DNA of 64,000 nucleotides from Actinomycetes bacterium (GCA_024228575.1 JAAETH010000466.1:41050-105049), one strand, 5' to 3'; counted from the first letter of the stretch, positions 35,795-45,474 are shown. The notes: generated by a model from the letters alone, not told the origin. Translations and numbers: made by a program.

Positions 35795-36595
35795 TCAGTG
35801 AGAAGGTTGGCAATCTCGGCACCAGGTAGTGGTCCTGCCGTCGTAGACCTTCGAGACCAGTTCAGCACCACAGCGTGGGCACTCTTGACCCGCCCGGCCG
35901 TAACACTTCAACTCGTGCTGATTGGCCCCCTGCTCGCCGGTGACGGTTCGATAGTCGCGAAGGGTGGTTCCCCCATTTGTGAGACCTGCTGCAAGGACCG
36001 ACCTGATCGCTTCGAGCAGGTCGGCCGCCTGGGCCTTGGTTATGCGACGAGAGGCGGGGTTGATCCGCGCAAGCCAGCAGGCCTCGTCGGCGTAGATGTT
36101 CCCCACACCAGCGATTGGTCTCTGGCTCAGCAGTCTGGTCTTGATCCTCTGCTTGGACCCACTGAGGGCCTGCCAGAACACGTGTGCATCGAGCGACTCG
36201 TCGAAAGGTTCGGGCCCCAGAGCTTGAAGTGTCGGCAACGACGAGTACTCGCCGCCGTCCACCACTGCGACGCGACCAAACTGCCTCACGTCGGTGAAGA
36301 TCAACCAGCGGTCATCATCCAGTCGCCATGCAGCGCGCTCGTGGGGTCCACTGGGCCCTTCCCCAAAGTTGAGCACACCGGTCATTCCCAAGTGCACGAT
36401 CATTTCGCGGTCATCCTCGAACCCGATTATCAGGTACTTGCCCCTGCGCCCGACCGTCTCGATGGCCGCACCGATCACATCTGGGGCGGAGGTGAACTTG
36501 GGGTTCTGGGTGCATCTGGCTTCGACGATGACCCGTCCGATCAGGCCAGGCTCGAGACCTCGTCGAACCGTCTCGACTTCGGGTAGTTCTGGCAT
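35795..36595 (-). CDS. mutM: Formamidopyrimidine-DNA glycosylase
   Basis: 266 residues. Base-excision repair enzyme that removes 8-oxoguanine and FapyG and nicks the strand. The N-terminus is PELPEVETVRRGL with catalytic Pro2 and Glu3, Lys53 lies in RRGKYLI, the helix-two-turn-helix segment is RPIAGVGNIYADEACW, and the C-terminal zinc finger is CYGRAGQECPRCG...WCRDC. It is full length. A TACGCT box (36604-36609) eight bases before the ATG suggests a leaderless transcript, divergent from a similarly arranged RNB gene. Confidence 0.95.
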   Translation of the reverse strand: MPELPEVETVRRGLEPGLIGRVIVEARCTQNPKFTSAPDVIGAAIETVGRRGKYLIIGFEDDREMIVHLGMTGVLNFGEGPSGPHERAAWRLDDDRWLIFTDVRQFGRVAVVDGGEYSSLPTLQALGPEPFDESLDAHVFWQALSGSKQRIKTRLLSQRPIAGVGNIYADEACWLARINPASRRITKAQAADLLEAIRSVLAAGLTNGGTTLRDYRTVTGEQGANQHELKCYGRAGQECPRCGAELVSKVYDGRTTTWCRDCQPSH

Positions 36596-36667
36596 CGCGG
36601 CGCAGCGTACCCAAAACAGCAGGTCCCGGCAGTGGTGCCCAGAGCTGGGGCACTAGCGTCAATCTTC

Positions 36668-38107
36668 ATGCGCAAACCCCCTCCGAGACTCGACCGGCGC
36701 TCCATGATCGAGGCGGGCTTGGACGATCTGAGGCAAGAACTCGAGATCTCCAGAAGGTTTCCTTCCGAAGTCGAAGCTTCCTCACAACTGGCGACGACGT
36801 CACCACCCTCAACCACACCGAGAGGAGGCACCCTCCCCGTCGATCTGACCGCCATCCCTTTCGTCACCATCGACCCTCCAGCATCGATGGACCTCGATCA
36901 GGCTGTGCACATCGAGAAGTCGGGCTCGGGTTTCCAGGTCGACTATGCGATCGCCGACCCGACCACCTTCGTCGCCCCTGGATCTGCCATCGATGCCGAG
37001 GCCCACCGACGCGGGCTGACGATGTACGCGCCGGACGGGCGAACTCCCTTGTACCCAACCGCAATAGGGGAAGCCGCAGCAAGTCTCCTACCCGACGTCG
37101 ATCGGCCTTCTGTTGTGTGGCGTCTGCGTTTGGATGCCGAGGCTCGCCTCATCGAGACCGACGTCGTGCGAGCGATCGTGCGCAGCCGCGAGAAGCTCGC
37201 CTATTCCCAGGCCCAACGACGCATCATCGAGGGTGTCGGATCACCCACCCTCATGTTCCTTCGCGATGTTGGTGTCGCTCGCCAGGCTCTCGAAGTCGAA
37301 CGCGGCGGAGTTTCGCTGAAGCTCCCGTCTCAGGAAGTTGAGCTGATCGACGATCGATACCACCTCGTCTACGACGAGACCTTGGCCGTCGAGGAATGGA
37401 ATGCCCAGATCTCGCTGATGACCGGCATGGCTGCGGCCCAGCTGATGCTCGGCGCCCGGGTCGGACTGTTGCGCACGTTGCCAACACCCGACGATCAGAT
37501 TCTCGCCCAGATCAGGCTGGCCGCAATCACACTTGGGGTCGAGTGGCCCGATCATGTGGGTTATGCCGACCGCGTCCGGCAATTGTCACCAGACGATCCG
37601 AGACACCTCGCGTTGCTGAATCATGCGGTCAGGGCGCTGCGAGGCGCCGACTATCTCGCCTTCGACGGCGAAACCCCCGTCGAAGGTCGCCATTGGGCAA
37701 TCGCAGCTCACTACGCCCACGTCACGGCCCCGCTGCGGCGGCTGTGCGATCGTTATACAAACGAAGTCTCCCTCGCCATCGCCGCAGGTCAACGTCCACC
37801 CGAATGGGCGCTCGAACGGCTCGTCGGCCTGCCGGAGACCATGCGTGCTGCGCGGCGCAAGGAGTCGCAGCTGGACCGCGCGAGCATCAACTTCGTCGAG
37901 GCCGTACTTCTGGCTCCACGGGTTGGTGACGAGTTCGAAGCCACGGTCACCTCGAGACGAGGAGACGATCGTTCGACCATCCAGATCGCAGATCCGGCGA
38001 TTGCGGCGATGATCGCCGCCGGGCTCGAACCGGGCGACACCGTGCGGGTGCGCCTGACAGAAGCGGTTCCGGCCACAAGGCGAATTCGTTTTGACGTCGT
38101 GACCTAG
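36668..38107 (+). CDS. RNB-domain ribonuclease (RNase II/R-like)
   Basis: 479 residues from the ATG at 36668, chosen because TAGCGT (36654-36659) stands eight bases before it. The earlier GTG at 36632 would overlap that box. The metal site is TIDPPASMDLDQAV: D69, D75 and D77 match the RNase II aspartates, while the fourth is Gln78. Later signatures are LMTGMAAAQLML, YAHVTAPLRRLCDRYTNE and the C-terminal S1-like part. It degrades RNA 3' to 5'. No cold-shock domains are visible, so it is a short form. Confidence 0.85.
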   Translation: MRKPPPRLDRRSMIEAGLDDLRQELEISRRFPSEVEASSQLATTSPPSTTPRGGTLPVDLTAIPFVTIDPPASMDLDQAVHIEKSGSGFQVDYAIADPTTFVAPGSAIDAEAHRRGLTMYAPDGRTPLYPTAIGEAAASLLPDVDRPSVVWRLRLDAEARLIETDVVRAIVRSREKLAYSQAQRRIIEGVGSPTLMFLRDVGVARQALEVERGGVSLKLPSQEVELIDDRYHLVYDETLAVEEWNAQISLMTGMAAAQLMLGARVGLLRTLPTPDDQILAQIRLAAITLGVEWPDHVGYADRVRQLSPDDPRHLALLNHAVRALRGADYLAFDGETPVEGRHWAIAAHYAHVTAPLRRLCDRYTNEVSLAIAAGQRPPEWALERLVGLPETMRAARRKESQLDRASINFVEAVLLAPRVGDEFEATVTSRRGDDRSTIQIADPAIAAMIAAGLEPGDTVRVRLTEAVPATRRIRFDVVT

Positions 38108-38134
38108 TTTCATGATCCCGCGTGTCGGAGAACA

Positions 38135-38151
38135 CTTCGCCTCCCGCGAAG
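38135..38151. terminator. Possible terminator between convergent genes
   Basis: CTTCGC-CTCCC-GCGAAG forms a 6-bp hairpin in the 72-bp gap between the RNB gene and the convergent nuclease. An alternative nested CCTCC/GGAGG pairing exists. Neither strand has a T-run, so this is weak. Confidence 0.25.
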
Positions 38152-38179
38152 GAGGTTCCGGACCGAAGACCCGACGGGT

Positions 38180-39022
38180 TCACCGCGGTCCGTAGCGGCG
38201 TTCGATCTCGACCGTACCCTCCGGGCAGCGGTCGTCGTAGGGGCACCATGCGCACAGTGGGCCGGTGCACGGGTCGAACTCGCCAACGTCGAGTGCTGCG
38301 TTGACGGCGCTCCAGGTGGCGCTGATCGAACCGACCGCGGCATCGATCGTTTCGGAGGTCACATCGGCTTCGATGCTGCGTGCCCCCAAGTAGAGCAGGC
38401 GGGCGGTGTCGGGACGGGCGCCCATCGAGTCGAGCGCCGCAGCGTAGAGCTGAACCTGATGAAGCCTGTCGGCCTCGTACCGGGAGTTGGGGGCGCGGCC
38501 GGTCTTGTAGTCGGTGACAACAAGCGAGCCGTCGCGACGTTCGACGCGATCGACGACACCAACAAAAGGAACATCGCCCAGCTGGGTTTCGATTCGCTGT
38601 TCACGCTCGACGACGTCGATCTCATCTGGACGCTCCATCGCGAAGTAGGCCTCGACCAAACGCCAACCATCCCACCGGACACGCCGACCGTGCTCGGCCT
38701 CGACGTTCAGCGCCTTGTATGCCTGGTCGTTCTCGATTTCGGGCCAGACCTGTCGAGCGATGTGCCGGGCAGTTTCGATCGATCGGTCTGGTTCGGCCCG
38801 AGCGAACAGCTCCTCGAGAACCCGGTGGACGAAGGTGCCGATCAGGGCCTTCTCGCCCGGCGGATCGGGAAGGCGATCGACGTAGCGAAACTTCCACCGA
38901 CGCTGACACTGCTCGAACGTCGAGGCTGATGACGGCGAAAGGTACGAGGGCGGGCCGTCGGGGCGCGGGTGCGGTTCAGCCGAGATCACATCCTCAGTAT
39001 GAATCGGCGGTGGGACACTCAT
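38180..39022 (-). CDS. RecB-family PD-(D/E)xK exonuclease with Fe-S cluster
   Basis: 280 residues. The nuclease core is GVVDRVERRDGSLVVTDYKTG (Asp, then DYK) with RLHQVQLYAAAL as the QxxxY motif. Four cysteines, C39 in QCQRRW and C257/C260/C266 (CxxCx5C), match the 4Fe-4S staple of AddB and related proteins. N-terminal YLSPSSASTFEQC is typical of PF12705-type exonucleases. A role in DNA repair is expected. Not Cas4: no CRISPR genes are nearby. The small membrane protein gene ends 7 bp upstream. Confidence 0.88.
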   Translation of the reverse strand: MSVPPPIHTEDVISAEPHPRPDGPPSYLSPSSASTFEQCQRRWKFRYVDRLPDPPGEKALIGTFVHRVLEELFARAEPDRSIETARHIARQVWPEIENDQAYKALNVEAEHGRRVRWDGWRLVEAYFAMERPDEIDVVEREQRIETQLGDVPFVGVVDRVERRDGSLVVTDYKTGRAPNSRYEADRLHQVQLYAAALDSMGARPDTARLLYLGARSIEADVTSETIDAAVGSISATWSAVNAALDVGEFDPCTGPLCAWCPYDDRCPEGTVEIERRYGPR

Positions 39023-39029
39023 CGCCGGT

Positions 39030-39236
39030 TCAAGACGGCCGGTCGAGTCGTTTCGTCACCCATCTGACGACCAACCAGCCGAGAATGGAGCCGACGAATC
39101 CGGCCACCAACCCGAGCGGGATCGCCTTGGAGTCGAGCGGAGCGGCAAGACGAGGGACCGCTCTTCTGGCCGGTCCGGGCGCGTCATCGCCGATATTGGT
39201 CCACGGGGCGGAGGGATCGGGCAATGCGTCCATCAA
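39030..39236 (-). CDS. Small single-pass membrane protein
   Basis: About 68 residues with one strong hydrophobic helix (IPLGLVAGFVGSILGWLVVRWV) flanked by an acidic/Pro-rich N-terminus and a basic end (TKRLDRPS), so the C-terminus should be cytoplasmic. Start is TTG at 39236 or ATG at 39233, with GGAG just upstream. It lies 7 bp before the nuclease gene and is likely co-transcribed. Function unknown. Confidence 0.5.
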   Translation of the reverse strand: MMDALPDPSAPWTNIGDDAPGPARRAVPRLAAPLDSKAIPLGLVAGFVGSILGWLVVRWVTKRLDRPS

Positions 39237-39272
39237 CTCCGGAATCTACAACGAGGCGCGGCCATAGCCGCG

Positions 39273-40475
39273 TCACTCTTCATCTTTGGGATCGTTGCGA
39301 TGGACCGGAGTTTCGAGCCGTACCCCGACCAACGCCGAAGCCGAGCGGAGGTCGGCCCTTCCGGCAGGATCGAGAATCGGTGCATCTGGCCCGACCGCTG
39401 AGCGAAGAACCTCGAGCGCCGTCACCGTATCGAGATCGTCGTCCAGTGCCGTCCTGACGGCCGCGAGCATCGGCCCCTCGGTCGACCTCTCGGCAACCTC
39501 GCCTGCGGCGGCAGCAACCAGTAGGTCGAGCAAGTCCATCGCCTGATCGAACTCGCTGTCCCTCCACTCGAAGTCTGCCCGGTAGTGGTGGGCAAGAAGC
39601 GCCAGGCGAATCGCTCTGGCATCGCCGACCTCGTCCAGATCGCTGACGAAGACGAGATTGCCCAACGATTTGGACATCTTTTCTCCGTGGTAGGCGACCA
39701 GACCACCGTGTATCCAGTGCTTGACGAAGGGTTCTCCCGTGGCGGCCTCGGTCTGCGCCAACTCGCACTCGTGATGAGGGAAGACGAGATCGCCTCCACC
39801 ACCGTGCAGATCGATCGGTTGGCCGAGCGTCGCGGCGCTCATGGCCGAACACTCGATGTGCCAGCCGGGCCGGCCCGGACCGAATGGCGAGTCCCACACG
39901 GGCTCGTCCTCTGCGGACGGTTGCCACAAGATGAAGTCGAGTGGGTTTCGTTGCCGTGGGTCATCGGGCGTGCCACCGCGCTCGGCGGAGAGCACGATCA
40001 TCTCTTCGGTGGTGAGACCACTGAGTGAACCGAACTCGGGATACGTCGACACGTCGAACCAGGTGATGCCCTCGACGGTGTAGGTGTGGCCCTGATCGCG
40101 GAGGCGCTCCAGAAGCGGGATCATGTCATCGATCGCCTCGGTCGCTCGGGGTTCGGCGATTGCGGGACGCATGTCGAGTGCAACCAGATCGCGGTGAAAG
40201 CGAGCGATCTCGCCCGCGGCAAGCTCGAGGAAGTGGATGCCCAACTCCCTGGCCTTTGGAAGGATGGAATCGTCGACATCGGTGATGTTGCGGACCATGT
40301 GCACCTGGTGACCGAGGTCCTCCAACCGGCGAATGACCAGGTCGTGGAGCAGGTATGTGAACGCATGCCCGAGGTGTGTCGAGTCGTACGGGGTAATTCC
40401 GCACACGTACATGGACACCGTCGGCGGCGGATCGAATACGACCACCTCGCGCCGCGCCGTGTCGTAGAGGCGCAT
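39273..40475 (-). CDS. mshC: Mycothiol ligase (L-cysteine:GlcN-Ins ligase)
   Basis: 400 residues. Joins cysteine to GlcN-inositol using ATP in mycothiol synthesis. It is a CysRS paralogue: MYVCGITPYDSTHLGHAFTY carries CGITPYD, where true cysteinyl-tRNA synthetases have CGPTVYD-like sequence. FGPGRPGWHIECSA, FPHHE and GEKMSKS are conserved, and the protein lacks the C-terminal anticodon-binding domain. I start at the ATG at 40475 (MRLYDT), aligned with known MshC; the open frame continues to 40727 without homology. This gene is a good marker for Actinomycetota. Confidence 0.92.
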   Translation of the reverse strand: MRLYDTARREVVVFDPPPTVSMYVCGITPYDSTHLGHAFTYLLHDLVIRRLEDLGHQVHMVRNITDVDDSILPKARELGIHFLELAAGEIARFHRDLVALDMRPAIAEPRATEAIDDMIPLLERLRDQGHTYTVEGITWFDVSTYPEFGSLSGLTTEEMIVLSAERGGTPDDPRQRNPLDFILWQPSAEDEPVWDSPFGPGRPGWHIECSAMSAATLGQPIDLHGGGGDLVFPHHECELAQTEAATGEPFVKHWIHGGLVAYHGEKMSKSLGNLVFVSDLDEVGDARAIRLALLAHHYRADFEWRDSEFDQAMDLLDLLVAAAAGEVAERSTEGPMLAAVRTALDDDLDTVTALEVLRSAVGPDAPILDPAGRADLRSASALVGVRLETPVHRNDPKDEE

Positions 40476-40632
40476 GGTCAACTGTCGTCCCCCTCGGTTG
40501 CTACGAACATCGCAGGCGAGCCTACGTGAACCCTTCGTGTTCGAACACCATCGCCCGATGCTGCCCCATTCACCAGATCGGTCGACGGGAAATACTTGAG
40601 TTTGACGGCTCCATCGGGAACCCTTGGCATCC

Positions 40633-41607
40633 ATGGCATCAACTCGCCTCACCCACATCAAGGACATCGTTCTCGAGGTCAAGGACGGCCTCAAACAAGA
40701 CAACGTGCCTGTAGCGGCAGCCGGCATCGCATTCTTCGGATTCCTATCGCTGTTTCCTGCGCTCGCCGCGGCGATCTCGATCTACGGCCTCATATCCGAT
40801 CCCGCCGAGATAACGGCTCAGATAGAGGACGCTCTTTCAAGCGCGCCCGAGTCGACGCGCGACTTCCTCAGCCAGCAGCTCTCGAGCATTGCCAACTCGG
40901 CATCAGGCGGTTTGGGCGTCGTGGTCGGAATCGGCATCTTCACCGCACTGTGGTCGGCCTCTGCTGCCGTGAAACACCTCATCGCGGCCCTCAACAATGT
41001 CTACGGACTGCGCGAGACCAGGGGGTTCGTGGGGCTTCGCGGAACCGCCCTGCTGTTCACCGTTGGTGCCATCGTGCTCCTGGTCGCAGCCATCTTCGGC
41101 TTGGCGATATTGCCGGCAGTGCTCGCAGCGGCCGAGATGGGGGACGCTGGGCGCATCATCATCGGCATCGTCCGATTCCCAGTGCTGATCCTGCTGATGT
41201 CGATGGCGATCTCCGTACTGTTCAACCTGGGACCAGACCGGCCGATCGTCAGGTTCAAGATCACGACCATCGGAGCGATCGTCGGAACGATCGTCTGGAT
41301 CGCCGTGTCGGCTCTACTGTCGATCTATACGGCCAACGCCGGAAAGTTCAGCGGCGGTGCCAACACCCTGGGGGCGATCACCGCCCTGCTGTTGTGGCTG
41401 TACGCCACAGCGTTCTCGGTGCTCGTCGGCGCCGAGGTCGATATCGCCAGAGAGGTCATCGCCCGGCGCCAGCAACAGGGCGAACGCGACTTGATCGACG
41501 CCCGCTACGAGGCGGCCACCCGCAGCCAGCAGGGCAGGGCAGCCCTCGGCGGTGCGCTGCTGGGCGCGGCCCTGGGTGCGGTGGTCCAGAAGGCGGCCAA
41601 GAAGTAG
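40633..41607 (+). CDS. YihY/BrkB family membrane protein
   Basis: 324 residues with six membrane segments, of the YihY/virulence-factor-BrkB (UPF0761) family. Typical parts: VPVAAAGIAFFGFLSLFPALAAAISIYGL, ALWSASAAVKHLIAALNNVYGLRETRGF, and GGANTLGAITALLLWLYATAFSVLVGAEVD. The C-terminal tail (REVIARRQQQGERD on) is cytoplasmic. Role unproven. Two starts are possible, TTG at 40624 or ATG at 40633. Divergent from mshC. Confidence 0.88.
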   Translation: MASTRLTHIKDIVLEVKDGLKQDNVPVAAAGIAFFGFLSLFPALAAAISIYGLISDPAEITAQIEDALSSAPESTRDFLSQQLSSIANSASGGLGVVVGIGIFTALWSASAAVKHLIAALNNVYGLRETRGFVGLRGTALLFTVGAIVLLVAAIFGLAILPAVLAAAEMGDAGRIIIGIVRFPVLILLMSMAISVLFNLGPDRPIVRFKITTIGAIVGTIVWIAVSALLSIYTANAGKFSGGANTLGAITALLLWLYATAFSVLVGAEVDIAREVIARRQQQGERDLIDARYEAATRSQQGRAALGGALLGAALGAVVQKAAKK

Positions 41608-41632
41608 CTCACGTCTCGTCGAGAGCCGCCTA

Positions 41633-41660
41633 TTGCACTTTCGGACCACAGCGGTACTCT
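41633..41660 (+). promoter_or_regulatory. Predicted leaderless promoter
   Basis: TTGCAC (41633-41638), 16-bp spacer, TACTCT (41655-41660), then eight bases to the ATG at 41669, which places the start of transcription on or next to the start codon. No Shine-Dalgarno site precedes that ATG. Confidence 0.5.
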
Positions 41661-41668
41661 CGAATCGA

Positions 41669-42850
41669 ATGGAGCGCGAGGCCGATCTGGAGACGATCGA
41701 GAGGGTCGAACGATTCCGCGAACGCTCCCATATCGAACCAACGACGGCGGCCATCCTCAATCGCCTCAACGAACACGTTTCGCAGAACGGGAAATCACCG
41801 GGGGAATACCTCGCCGAAAGTCTCCGCAGCCACGACGTTGTCATGATCGGCGAGCTGATACCAACGGCCCAGTCCTGTGGCCTGCTGGTCGACCTCATTC
41901 CGGTGCTCGCAGAGAACGGCGTCTGGCACTTCTGTACAGACTGGCTCTTGTTCGACGATCAGCTCGCGCTGGACGAGCTGGTGAACGCCAGCGAATTCAA
42001 CGAGTTGATGGCCGTTAAGCTGGTCATGCGCGGCGGGGCTCCACGGGTCAACATGCCCGTAGACCGCGTCGAGGTGCTGCGAGCGGTTTGGAATGTCAAT
42101 CAGCACCGCGACCGGCTCGCACCCTCGATGCGTATCATCGGCCTCGACTACGAGATCGCCTACGACAACGTCACCGACAGGGCCGACCTGCTGACCCCAG
42201 AAGCATGGCCCCACCTTCGTGACCGTGGTTCGGCTGCTCGTTTCATGGCCGACATCCTCGAACGTTTCGTCAGTGGCCCCCGACATCGCGCCGTCGTGTC
42301 GTGTTCTACGACCAACGCCCTGACCCTGCACCGCCGAGATGCCCATCCGACCTTCGACCGCATCGATCGAGAGACCACCGACGGTGTGATCATCGGAGCA
42401 GGAAACCTGCTCTACGGCAGCAAGGCCGACAGGGTGGCGACGGTTCTTGTACACCAGCCGATGCTCGGGCCAATCGAAGGCTCTCCCGAGTACGTGTTCG
42501 CAGGCGACGGGATGATCGACCTCGTATTCGCCCGGTTCGACGGGCCGAAGTACCCGGTCGGCTTTGATGTCGTCGGCAGCCCCTTTGCTTCGCTCAGAAC
42601 CGACTCCTCATACGACTCGGCCCCGCTGGGCCGTCTGGCCCATGGATGGATCTACCTCGATCCACTACACAAGCTCACCGGGCCAGAGCAGCTGACGGAC
42701 CGTGTCTCGGTCGACAACGTCGACGACCTCAGACGCAGGATGGTTCCCGGCGACCTTCGCCAACCCGACAACGGCGTCCAGCAGTTGGTGACAGCACTCG
42801 AGACAAACCGCCTCGTCAGCGAGATGACCTGGAACGCCGTCGGCACGTGA
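41669..42850 (+). CDS. Conserved hypothetical protein, possibly ChaN/EreA-like
   Basis: 393 residues, no signal peptide. Parts such as RSHDVVMIGELIPTAQSCGLLVDLIPVLAENGVWHFCTDWL and MRIIGLDYEIAYDNV recall the ChaN/erythromycin-esterase-like fold (a GE motif after a hydrophobic strand, then a helix and a second strand), but the match is by eye and weak. It lies 61 bp after yihY with its own promoter candidate. The hrpB start overlaps its stop (GTGA). Confidence 0.5.
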   Translation: MEREADLETIERVERFRERSHIEPTTAAILNRLNEHVSQNGKSPGEYLAESLRSHDVVMIGELIPTAQSCGLLVDLIPVLAENGVWHFCTDWLLFDDQLALDELVNASEFNELMAVKLVMRGGAPRVNMPVDRVEVLRAVWNVNQHRDRLAPSMRIIGLDYEIAYDNVTDRADLLTPEAWPHLRDRGSAARFMADILERFVSGPRHRAVVSCSTTNALTLHRRDAHPTFDRIDRETTDGVIIGAGNLLYGSKADRVATVLVHQPMLGPIEGSPEYVFAGDGMIDLVFARFDGPKYPVGFDVVGSPFASLRTDSSYDSAPLGRLAHGWIYLDPLHKLTGPEQLTDRVSVDNVDDLRRRMVPGDLRQPDNGVQQLVTALETNRLVSEMTWNAVGT

Positions 42851-45204
42851 CCCCCGCAGGGGCGCGCGGCTTACCGATCGACCAGTACATCGAAGGCATC
42901 CTCGAGACCGTCGAACACAACCCAGTCACGGTTGTGGTCGCCCCACCCGGTTGCGGAAAGACGACCCGAGTACCCAGCGCCCTGATCGACGACCCCCGAC
43001 GCGGACGGGTCACGATGCTCGAACCAAGGCGATTGGCGGCACGATCTGCTGCCGGGCGCATGGCCACAGAGCGGGGATCGCGACTGGGCCAAGAGGTCGG
43101 CTACCGGATCAGGGGAGAACACAGGTCGTCCTCCAGCGTCAGCCTCGATGTCGTCACCGACGGGTTGTTCCTCAGACACATCCAGGACCAGCCCGACCTC
43201 GAAGGGGTCGATGTCGTCGTTCTCGACGAGTTCCACGAACGCAGGTTGGCAACCGACCTGGCGCTGGCGCTGTGCCTCGATGTTCAGTCGCAACTTCGGC
43301 CCGACCTTCGCATCGTATTGATGTCGGCCACCCCCGACCTCGACGCCGTCCGGCACGCCGTGCCCGATGCGGCTGTCGTTTCGGTGCCGGCACGAACATT
43401 CCCGGTCTCGGTCGAGCACCGCCCGGTCGGAAGAGGCGAGAAGCTGGTCGACAGCGTCGGGTCCGCGGTGCGCCACATCGCTGGCTCGACCCAAGGTGAC
43501 ATTCTCGTCTTTGTCCCCGGCAGACGAGATATCGAGGACTGCTTGGCGCGTTCGGCCTCGTGGCGTCTCCCCACCGTTGGGTTGCACGGCTCCATGAGTC
43601 CGGCCGATCAGGCCGCCGTGCTTCGTCGAAGCGACAAACGTCGCGTCGTGGTCGCAACAAATGTCGCCGAATCGTCGGTGACGGTCGAAGGTGTCGGAGC
43701 AGTGATCGACACCGGGCTCCGAAAGGCACCCGTACGCAACGCGACCGGACTGGCACCGTTGCGCACCGTGCGAACGTCGCGGTCTTCTGCGGATCAGCGA
43801 GCAGGTCGCGCAGGTCGCGAACGCTCAGGACACGTGGTGCGACTGTGGGACGAACTCGTCCAGGAACAGCTGGCAGCGACCGACCCACCCGAAATCGAGT
43901 CGGCCGACCTCGACGACCTCGCCCTACAGTTGGTCACCTGGGGTGTGTCGCCACATGACCTGACATGGATGACCCCACCCGACCCCGACTCGTATGCAAG
44001 CTCACTGGCCATTCTCCACGAGCTGGGAATGACCGACTCGGCCGGGCGACCGACCAACCTCGGCAGGACCGCATCGCGGCTCGGTGTATCACCCCGCCTG
44101 GCAAGAGTTGTGTTGGATACCACCGGAGCGGGCAACATGGCGGCGGCGGCACTCGCAACGGTCATCGAACGTGATGCGCCCGGCGACCTGCGCGACCTGG
44201 TTGCCGGCGAGCTGGTATCGCCGTCGCGCGAGACGAAACGCCTTGCCAGACGGCTCGACCGGGTGGACACAAGCGCCGGATCACCGATATCGATTCCGGC
44301 AGCGGTGGCCGCGGCGTTTCCCGAGCTCGTCGCTCGACGCCGGCCCGACGGCCGCTATCTGATGGCCTGCGGCAAGGGAGCCGTGGGCGGCGCGTTTGCA
44401 GACGAATGGTTGGCCGTGACGTCGGTCGTCGGGGCGGGCACCGACATGAGAATCCTTACGGCAACCGACCTCGATACGTCCGAAATTGCAGCCGTCGGCC
44501 AAACGGCGCAGCGCGTCGAAGTCGAATGGGACTCACACTCGCGTCGGGCTCACTCCCACGAGATTCGCCACCTGGGAGCAATCGAACTATCGCGGGTTCG
44601 GCGCCCTCCGACAATGGATGAGCTGACTCGCTCGCTCGCAGGACACATCGAGCGGAACGGGCTGCTCTCACTCGACGAGAACGACATCATCGCCCAGACA
44701 CTCGGGCGGTGGAACGCCGTGGCACCACACGTCGCCGACATGGACCCGATCGACCTCGACGAGATCTGTGCAGATCTGCACTGGCTGCACCCCTTCATCA
44801 AACCGAGGTCCCGGGTGAACGCCGGCGATATCGTCGATGCACTTCTGAGCCATCTCGGCTGGGACGCAAGAGCACAACTCGCCCGGCTTGCACCCACCAT
44901 TCTCGAGACACCACTCGGTAGCGAACGCAGGATCGACTGGACCACCGAGCGGCCGACCCTCTCGGCCGCGGTCCAAGAGTTCTTCGGCTGCGACGAACAC
45001 CCGACCGTGGCCGCTGGGGCCATCAGGGTGACGCTCGAACTGCTGTCGCCGGCTCGGCGCCCGGTTCAGGTGACGGACGACATAAGCCGGTTCTGGCGCC
45101 ACTCATATCTCGATGTCCGCAAGGACCTCCGCGGGCGATATCCCAAACATCCGTGGCCAGAGGATCCGCTGTCAGCCAAGCCGTGGCGGCCCGGACGTCG
45201 GTGA
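42847..45204 (+). CDS. hrpB: ATP-dependent RNA helicase HrpB
   Basis: 785 residues, DEAH-box. Motifs: VAPPGCGKTTRVP (Walker A, about 31-43), VVLDEFHERR (motif II, about 125-134), LMSATPD (III), TNVAESSVTVEGV (V) and SSADQRAGRAGRERSG (VI). Then come the helicase-associated domain and the HrpB C-terminal domain ending SYLDVRKDLRGRYPKHPWPEDP, a hallmark of HrpB. GTG start overlapping the previous TGA. The open frame from 42646 is read-through of the other frame. Its biological role in bacteria is poorly defined. Confidence 0.93.
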   Translation: MTPAGARGLPIDQYIEGILETVEHNPVTVVVAPPGCGKTTRVPSALIDDPRRGRVTMLEPRRLAARSAAGRMATERGSRLGQEVGYRIRGEHRSSSSVSLDVVTDGLFLRHIQDQPDLEGVDVVVLDEFHERRLATDLALALCLDVQSQLRPDLRIVLMSATPDLDAVRHAVPDAAVVSVPARTFPVSVEHRPVGRGEKLVDSVGSAVRHIAGSTQGDILVFVPGRRDIEDCLARSASWRLPTVGLHGSMSPADQAAVLRRSDKRRVVVATNVAESSVTVEGVGAVIDTGLRKAPVRNATGLAPLRTVRTSRSSADQRAGRAGRERSGHVVRLWDELVQEQLAATDPPEIESADLDDLALQLVTWGVSPHDLTWMTPPDPDSYASSLAILHELGMTDSAGRPTNLGRTASRLGVSPRLARVVLDTTGAGNMAAAALATVIERDAPGDLRDLVAGELVSPSRETKRLARRLDRVDTSAGSPISIPAAVAAAFPELVARRRPDGRYLMACGKGAVGGAFADEWLAVTSVVGAGTDMRILTATDLDTSEIAAVGQTAQRVEVEWDSHSRRAHSHEIRHLGAIELSRVRRPPTMDELTRSLAGHIERNGLLSLDENDIIAQTLGRWNAVAPHVADMDPIDLDEICADLHWLHPFIKPRSRVNAGDIVDALLSHLGWDARAQLARLAPTILETPLGSERRIDWTTERPTLSAAVQEFFGCDEHPTVAAGAIRVTLELLSPARRPVQVTDDISRFWRHSYLDVRKDLRGRYPKHPWPEDPLSAKPWRPGRR

Positions 45205-45362
45205 GCCTTCGGGCCGTGGAGTCTGGGTATCGAGCAACCCAGATCCCCATCGCGGTCGAAGCGGCGATCGCTCGATCCCGCACATTGTGTCTGCAGGCAA
45301 GATGTCCAACACGAACAGCGTCATCCTCGCTCGGTAGTGACATCAACCAAAAGCTCACGGTC

Positions 45363-45387
45363 CGTACTTGAATTTCCACACTGTACG
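45363..45387. promoter_or_regulatory. Possible TetR operator
   Basis: In the 270-bp gap before the TetR gene, CGTAC (45363-45367) and GTACG (45383-45387) form an inverted repeat with 15 bp between the arms, enclosing TTGAAT that could serve as a -35 box. A TetR autoregulatory site here is plausible but unproven. The rest of the gap shows no ORF I would support. Confidence 0.25.
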
Positions 45388-45474
45388 ACGAGTCACCCAC
45401 GGATCGTGAAATTCTGGCCGCAGAGCGCAGAACGGGCATGAGAAACCTGCTAGCAATGGACACTAGGAGGAGCC

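Noticed and set aside
38180..39022. Cas4 nuclease and a CRISPR locus
   Set aside because: The Fe-S/PD-(D/E)xK layout also fits AddB-like proteins, and there is no repeat array or cas gene anywhere in the window.
39273..40475. Cysteinyl-tRNA synthetase
   Set aside because: CGITPYD, the short length and the missing anticodon-binding domain identify MshC.
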